A stretch of 64,000 nucleotides of DNA from Athripsodes cinereus. Lineage: Eukaryota; Arthropoda; Insecta; Trichoptera; Leptoceridae. Positions 58,405 through 64,000 of the stretch are shown here, one piece after another (position 1 is the stretch's first letter; the number at the start of each line of letters is the position of its first letter). A program made the translations under genes and the position numbers. Under the pieces are notes generated by a model. That model worked only from the letters and a program-made list of their open reading frames with translations, was not told the DNA's origin and searched no databases. The stretch spans positions 15,017,447 through 15,081,446 of the forward strand of contig OX388319.1 of NCBI GenBank assembly GCA_947579605.1. The letters run 5' to 3'.

Positions 58405-58942
58405 GTCATTTGAGAAACAACATAAGTCAGTCAATACTAACTTTTCAGAAATCACAAAAAACTGTTTGTTATAAAATTCTGAATGAAATATTGATATCTA
58501 TCTCAAATCAAAATATAACTTATGGTGTATCTTTTTATTGTAAACCTTTATTTTTTGTATAAATATTTTATTTGTATATTAATTTGTTAATTAAAAACCA
58601 TTGACTTATGTTGTTTCTCAAATGAACACCATTTCAGGGAATAAAAATGAAATCCCAGATTATTTATGAAATAACCAAAAATCACTAATTTTCATCATTT
58701 TCACCCACGTTAGTAGTTGGCTGTGAATCGACACAAATGCATTTAGTGTAGTAGCAACATATAAGTCATTGACTTGTGTTGTTTTTCTTTTGACTGGCCA
58801 AGTTAATCAGCTCAATTTGTATCAAATAGGTAAAAATTACGTGGTTTCTAATTGAAATAACGTGCGTTTCAAGAAAAAGGACCCAAATCAAAAAAAAAAT
58901 CATATCCGCTAAAAACCTGACTTATGTTGTTTCTCAAATGAC
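58405..58942. mobile_element. Inverted-repeat element with perfect 26-bp ends and internal copies
   Basis: GTCATTTGAGAAACAACATA plus AGTCAG (58405-58430) is the exact reverse complement of 58917-58942. The same word recurs inside at 58602-58625 (TGACTTATGTTGTTTCTCAA..) and in altered form at 58770-58794, both in the orientation of the right end. There is no transposase frame and no clear target duplication. The three direct copies suggest either subterminal binding sites or a composite of several insertions. Confidence 0.8.
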
Positions 58943-58964
58943 GAATTCAAATACACGAGCACAC

Positions 58965-59050
58965 GGTTCGTCCTATTCGTGTTTTATGTAAAAGAGACAA
59001 TAATTCAGGATGGACTCATAGCACATCACTAAATTAAGAGTAATTTAACA
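58965..59050 (-). repeat. Rep-A middle fragment, diverged
   Basis: TTCGTCCTATTCGTGTTTTA, ATAATTCAGGATGGACTCAT and GCACATCACTAAATTAAGAG. Confidence 0.5.
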
Positions 59051-59304
59051 TTAGTACATTCATGCATACCTATATGATTCCTACTAATCAAGGATTTCCA
59101 TACAAGACTGATAAAGTTATGCGATATAAACTTACACACATTTATAATGCAATTATTTACGATTCACCTTTTACATTCTGGAGTTTCTTTAGCATAGTAT
59201 TCATGATACTAGAATTAAACCCGGCTACCCATCCTGATCGTCTTTATTTATCTTTTTGCTATCACGAATTTGCAAAATCATCTACGGGCGTAGCAATAGG
59301 TATT

Positions 59305-59447
59305 TTTTATTTATTTGTTTATTTATTCATTCTTTACTGTACATTGATTACAAACAGTTACATAAAAGGTATACATTCAAATTAAATAAATCAATATACA
59401 GAGGGCGAGTTTATCGCAAAGGCGCGATCTCTTCCAACTAACCCAAA
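59305..59447 (-). repeat. Best-preserved Rep-B copy
   Basis: Continuous from (ATTT)n through CATTCTTTACTGTACATTGA, ACAGTTACATAAAAGGTATA, AAATCAATATACAGAGGGCG and AGTTTATCGCAAAGGCGCGA to CTCTTCCAACTAACCC. It spans about 143 bp and is the natural reference for the family. Confidence 0.8.
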
Positions 59448-60166
59448 TACTAAGGTTTGCCGAAATCAAAATCAATTTTTATAAAAATGATAAGTAACAA
59501 ATAATAGATGTATAAATACTTTTTTTTGAAGTTTCTGTAAATTTTTTCTTACTTTCATTACATTATTTAGAAACTACTACCTATTCACCGCTAAGTCGAT
59601 AAACAAGAATCTGTCACAACCTATCTGTTAAAAAACGGATTTATACGGATATACCTATATGGTAATTTTATTATTCAGGAATAATCTTAATCAATACAGA
59701 CTTTGGTAGAGGACATTTATTTTCCTGTTACTTGTGTGTTACCTATATGTGTCAACCTGCTGAGGAGTATATACATGTTTTCAAACAGACTCAATTATTT
59801 ATTGAATTGGTCGAGTCATGACTCGTACTAACATACAGTATTTTATCGTAAAATATCTGATTTTATTGTGTGATATTATTATTACTATGCGAACACTATA
59901 AAATGTCAGATTTACGCTATGATATTGTTTCTGAGTCACCATAGCGCACCTTGTGCGAAATGTTAAACAGATTCCGAAAACCTACGTTAAGTCTATATTT
60001 AAATTATTATATGACTGAACCATGTATCAATGGTCGTCTCAATGGGTTCTTTTCAAGTATTTACCTATCTGCTTCATGGTCATCGTGCATTGTTCAAGAA
60101 GATATTGACCTCTAAGTAATCCAAGTCACAAGTTCTTATGTTTCCTCACTAAAAGTAAGTGTCATG
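59448..60166. other. No supported feature
   Basis: AT-rich sequence. Confidence 0.5.
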
Positions 60167-60262
60167 TCTTAAAGTTTTAATAGGAATGAGAGGACAACTT
60201 GAATGTTTATTACACACAGTAAGTCTACTGCCTGTTTTTCCTGTGGGATATGCTGTGATGGT
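60167..60262 (+). repeat. Rep-A 3' half
   Basis: TTTTAATAGGAATGAGAGGA, CAACTTGAATGTTTATTACA, CCTGTGGGATATGCTGTGAT and GGTA. The CTACCCCACTT word has become TTTTTCC. Confidence 0.65.
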
Positions 60263-60764
60263 ACAGATAAGAAGTTTATAAGATTGTAATACATGTCTAA
60301 AGAGTATGTATATAAAACCTGAACGCGGTGCAATTCATGACAATAATGTCCACTGGTGGGGGATGGCTGTGGTTCTCAAGATCCGATTTTGGCTACTGAC
60401 AAGAAAAATTAGATAGGACACGTAAAGCGAAGAATAGGTCAAAAATAATATATGTCAAATATTTAAAATTACTATAGGTACCTAAATAAAGTGAAGCTTG
60501 TGAAAAAAAGTAGTTTAGTTTTTACATTGTAGAGTATATTGAACGTGAGTGAGTCTAAGATGCCATGAGAGTACTATTGACAATATGTATTTATTTTCTT
60601 TGTTTTTATAAATGTGTAAATGTTTGCCCTAGCGCAGATTTAGCCTGTTTATGCAGTATCAAAATTATATGCTTAGTATTGTTATTTGAGTGAAATAAAT
60701 AAATAAATAACCAAGTAAATCTATAGAGTGCCGGATGAGTGATGCTAATAGATCACATGTCAAT
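60263..60764. other. No gene; retroelement-like tail
   Basis: GTGAAATAAATAAATAAATA near 60690 looks like a retroelement 3' end without a recognisable body. Confidence 0.35.
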
Positions 60765-60892
60765 ATGTTTCGGTAGTTTGGGCATGTGATAATGTAAGGG
60801 CGATGAAGAGAGGTCATCATATGTTTGTCTGAAAGAAGGGTGGACGACGTGTAAGAATCACTTGGATCAAAATCTATAGGACGGTCGTGTAT
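60765..60892 (+). mobile_element. Diverged family-T-like LINE C-terminus
   Basis: One frame reads FGHVIM, with KKGGRRVRITWIKIYRTVV downstream. This matches the spacing of FGHVERM..R-x-RRRPRTTWLDHVDQIL in family T. Stops interrupt the frame. It is on the opposite strand to all other family-T copies. Confidence 0.5.
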
Positions 60893-61420
60893 TGTAATGT
60901 TAAATTGGTGTGTTATAAACTGAATATAGTTTGTACTCTAATTTATATCAACCTTGTATATTTGGTTCAAAAATTATCGTTACTGGTGAGACGTTTTCTT
61001 TTCCAAGTATGCTTGATTCAGAAATATTATTACAGAGTTTCCGAGAGAATACTTATACATATTTCCTTAGAAGTTATTCATATTTTAGTATGCAAATTTT
61101 TCCAAGCGTTGCAGCGGCAATAAAAATTATTATTGCTGCACTCGCTTTTGCTCTGTACTCCAATCATCCTGAGCAGTGGTGCTCATAGTTTGTAATAAGT
61201 TCATAATAAGTTCACTACAAGTGCAATAACCCATGGGGCATTTTACGATTTTGTTTTGTTATTGGCAATATAATTTTATGTATGTAATATTATTAGCTTT
61301 GCCATTTTTTGTAAAAATAATTTAATACTGTGCAACGAAATATCATAATTATGTTTGAATTTTAACACACTTTTTACACCAATCAAAATTGGTTTGAATT
61401 TTATGCCAAATCTTTTTACT
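60893..61420. other. No supported gene
   Basis: A small hairpin GCAGCGGCAATAA/TTATTGCTGC lies at 61111-61139. Overlapping frames of 78 and 85 codons (60887-61188) show no family. Confidence 0.45.
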
Positions 61421-61545
61421 TACCATTACAGTATAACCCACAAAAAGGTAACTAGTGGACTAACTTTATACCTATAGTAAGCACACATGTCTTTCTCTCA
61501 GTATCAATAAAAAATAGGACTCCCATTTTTCTGTAAGCGTTAAAC
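61421..61545 (-). repeat. Rep-A 3'-half copy, diverged
   Basis: TACCATTACAGTATAACCCA, GGTAACTAGTGGACTAACTT and ATCAATAAAAAATAGGAC, in family order. Confidence 0.6.
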
Positions 61546-61569
61546 GAATTTTTGTCGTATCAAAATTAA

Positions 61570-61756
61570 ATGAGTCCGTCGGTAGCCTGGCGGTAGAGTC
61601 TCGGCCTCATGCATACGAGGTTGGCTGTTCGACCCCAGGTACCGGCAAACTCCCCTTTCACGACACGAACTTTAAGTTAAGCTTACTGTGAAAGGTGTAT
61701 AAGGTTGTATTTGGGTTTAAAACAAAAACTCAGAAACATCTTTTTAAAAAAAAAAC
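61570..61756 (+). mobile_element. Complete tRNA-derived SINE, family 2
   Basis: The head contains TAGCCTGGCGGTAGAG (A box) and GGCTGTTCGACCCC (B box) about 35 bp apart. The body is CCTTTCACGACACGAAC, AAGCTTACTGTGAAAGGTGT and ATAAGGTTGTATTTGGGTTT, and the element ends in an A run after CATCTTTTT. It is the only copy in the window with both promoter boxes and the tail intact, and it defines the family to which the copies at 23585, 25885, 39472 and 42590 are compared. Confidence 0.85.
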
Positions 61757-62104
61757 ATGATTGTTTATATCATCATCGATTTTCAGGATGTCAACATTGC
61801 ACGTCCAAGGCTCGGGCTACTGAACACCTCTTATTCATCCTTAATTTATATATCAGCTACAGTTTAATTATTTAGGCATGTAAGTACTGCGTAGTCTACC
61901 ATTTAATTACACACTACGATATTAGTTATTAATCAAGTTTTCCCACGTATCAGCTAATCTCACTAAAATTAATATTAATCTTATAGCTACATTCAAACAT
62001 TATTATAGTTATTATTCATATTATCATTTGCTAAGTCCTTAATTATTGCTTTCTTGATTATTTCTAGAATAACATGTTATCATTACTGCTATTTATATTA
62101 CAAC
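61757..62104. other. No supported feature
   Basis: AT-rich sequence. Confidence 0.5.
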
Positions 62105-62708
62105 CAGAGATGAAAATAACTGCTATAACTTATAACGTTATATTTTAAGTTATTACTTAATTTTTTATCGTAAATTTTTTGAAATAAATATTCATTAGTA
62201 GTGATAAATATCATAGAAATTACTGAGTTAATCGCTTTAAAATGCGTAGGTATTCATATAATAAGCTGCTCTTAGAATAAAGTAAGAGTTTTGAAAGCAT
62301 TTTATTTAATTTAAAAGCAAATTATGTTTTGATGTTATTTTTTTCTGAGCTTGGTTTGTAACAAGCCTGATTTTTCTGTAACATTCTTTTCAATTCTACA
62401 CGTATGTGTTACAGCGCATGTCTTCCACCTTTTGATCCATGTAAATGCTTTTTGGTTGGCCTTTGTAATTCCTGCCTACAGTAATCACCACAGCGATGGT
62501 AATGAGCAGGCCCGGGTTCATCATGTTTTGGACAATCCAAATTAGATTTAATGGCAGTCCGTAGATCTTCTTCAATGTTGAATATATTGTATAAATTTTT
62601 CATTAGTAAGAACATTATTTGCAATTTGAATATAGCTTATAACGTTAGCTTATAATATAATAGCTGTTATATCCCATTATGTTATTTATTATAGCTATTT
62701 TATACTGA
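62105..62708. mobile_element. Possible old inverted-repeat (hAT-like) element
   Basis: The left end CAGAGATGAAAATAACTGCT then ATAACTTATAACGTTAT resembles the reverse complement of the right end, CAGTATAAAATAGCTATAAT then AAATAACATAAT. ATAACxGCTAT and TAACGTTAT words appear inverted on both sides. Flanks ATTACAAC and ATTATAAT could be a decayed 8-bp duplication. A GC-richer centre at about 62405-62560 has short frames on both strands but no recognisable transposase motif. Confidence 0.35.
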
Positions 62709-63157
62709 ATTATAATTGCACTTACTTAAAACTACTACCTATTCAGAAATGTATAATTACGCACTCAGCCTTCATCCAGTTGTAATGTTATAATAATAAT
62801 TATACATCTCAAACGATATATTTGCAATCTATTGATAGTATCTCATGGAAATGATCGTGTTTTACTATCAATTAATGTCATCGACCAGACGAATTATTTT
62901 ATATTTTAATCCATTATCAGTTCTAATGATTATTATTTAATCCAAGTATTAATTATTCCGTGTTTTAACAGTTGATTATTCTATAATATTTAGACATGTT
63001 TTTTTATCTTATTATCATCACTGATTCTTCTCTTGGCTCCATAACATAAGTACCTTCATGAGTTAACAGGAATAAGGAGCGACGATGAGATCTTCCGGAC
63101 TACCCAGGATAAGGAAAGATTCTAACATGTGATTCCTTATCTCTGTTTGACAGTGAA
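62709..63157. other. No supported feature
   Basis: AT-rich sequence. A moderately GC-containing patch at 63060-63130 precedes the Rep-B copy but matches nothing else here. Confidence 0.45.
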
Positions 63158-63291
63158 TTATTTATTTATTTTATTCTTCACTGTACATTTTTTACAATAA
63201 TACAAATTAACATAGAAAATATAATTTATATAATTCTATGTTCAGAGGGCGAGTTTATCGCTAAAATGCGATGTCTTCCAACTAACCTGGT
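63158..63291 (-). repeat. Rep-B copy
   Basis: TTATTTATTTATTTTATTCT and TCACTGTACATTTTTTACAA at the tail, then TCAGAGGGCGAGTTTATCGC and TGTCTTCCAACTAACC. The middle is drifted. Confidence 0.75.
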
Positions 63292-64000
63292 TATTAAAAT
63301 CAAAAAACAAAACAAAAAAAAACAGACATAAATATACATACATCCACATACATATCTACAGTAATATTATAAATAAATAAAAAAACAAAAATACAATATA
63401 AAGCAAACTAATTATCACTAAGTCTGTTTTAAATTTTGAAATAGCAGTTTTTACTTGTTAGTAAGTAAGGCTGCATGTACTTCCTCCTACTTTCTTAGTC
63501 CCTATGGTCTCTTGTAAAACTTCAAAAGAATGGATAGTCAAACCTTCCGATATTGTGTAATCGACTACCAATCGTCTTTAGCATTCAATTCCTCAAGATC
63601 TCGATTGATGTTATCTAAGAAAGCGAAAAAGAAAAAAAGAAATATGAAATTACGTTTAATGCGTTGTATACTTGCGGAATAAAATATTTTGTTGTTGCAC
63701 ATTATAAAACATTATAATAATATTAATGTTTACTCAGCAACAATGGGAAAGCCTAGCGCGCTAGTTGGGTGGTAAGATGCAAAATATTATATGTATATTC
63801 CTATTATTATTAATATTAATAGGTATATCCTGAGGATATTCATTCTACATAATGCAATTTGGCGATAGGATCAACGAGTCGTTTTATTACTACAGAACGA
63901 ACATACCTACATACTAATATACACTTAACCCTTTCATTCGTCTTGTACACTTTGGTGTACATTGGAATTTATTTACAATATTAGAAAAAAATTGCGTTTA
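63292..64000. other. No supported feature
   Basis: AT-rich sequence to the window end, with a short GCGCGCTAG word near 63756. No coding or repeat assignment. Confidence 0.5.

Noticed and set aside
62351..62624. Overlapping frames on both strands in the centre of a possible hAT-like element
   Set aside because: I checked for transposase motifs (BED finger, dimerisation domain) and found none. A CPKHDEPGPAHYHRCGDYC stretch has cysteines and histidines but no zinc-finger spacing that I recognise.
1..64000. Prokaryotic defence system, integrated virus or biosynthetic cluster
   Set aside because: No adjacent long frames, ribosome-binding sites, viral structural or polymerase genes, or LTR pairs were seen. 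All recognisable protein similarity is to non-LTR retrotransposon reverse transcriptases.

Overview
This is eukaryotic, AT-rich, non-coding DNA made almost entirely of interspersed repeats. It most resembles an insect genome, probably a butterfly or moth. The clues are the frequent GTAGGTAC/TACCTAC words, short 5'-truncated non-LTR retrotransposon ends with microsatellite tails, tRNA-derived SINEs and small terminal-inverted-repeat elements. The species cannot be named from the sequence alone. No operon, prokaryotic gene, CRISPR array, rRNA, functional tRNA gene or intact multi-domain protein gene was found. The window is probably intergenic or lies inside a large intron. One possible host exon is on the minus strand at 36481-36615: 45 codons with plausible splice sites and no recognised family.

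Four layers can be separated. (1) Rep-A is a family of about 26 copies or fragments in both orientations, with core words such as GGGTAGCCAGCGGA, CCACCCATCCTGAATGTC and TTTTACAGGACACTCGAAAA. (2) The non-LTR retrotransposon ends comprise an RTE-like family T with (TATAG)n tails, a family S ending in (GAT)n, a reverse-transcriptase family N whose best copy is 30435-31363, a CR1/L2-like family at 33508-34342, and several decayed RTE/BovB-like C-termini. (3) There are two tRNA-derived SINE families plus Rep-B, a short repeat with an (AAAT)n tail. (4) There are non-autonomous DNA transposons: a hAT-like element with an 8-bp target duplication (55946-56455), an element with perfect 26-bp inverted ends (58405-58942), one with about 26-bp imperfect ends (52603-53133), and a weaker candidate (62105-62708).

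Region by region: 1-5.7 kb holds Rep-A, Rep-B, a 25-bp tandem triplet and two family-T insertions, one of them inside a Rep-A copy. At 5.7-27 kb there are scattered Rep-A/Rep-B copies, a family-S insertion inside Rep-A at 10.5 kb and a Rep-A copy with an unusual GC-rich extension at 18.5-19.06 kb. At 27.1-34.4 kb is the densest retrotransposon cluster, including the only two long reverse-transcriptase reading frames. At 35-50 kb there are further T, S and SINE copies, the candidate exon and a 131-bp near-palindrome at 40.2 kb. At 50-64 kb are the inverted-repeat elements, more Rep-A and Rep-B, and decayed LINE pieces.

Nothing here forms a pathway. The interactions visible are between repeats. 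Rep-A and family T share a closely similar 3' end and the same TATAG tail, which suggests Rep-A was copied by family-T machinery. Nested insertions with 12-13 bp duplications give a relative order in which families T and S were still active after Rep-A had spread.
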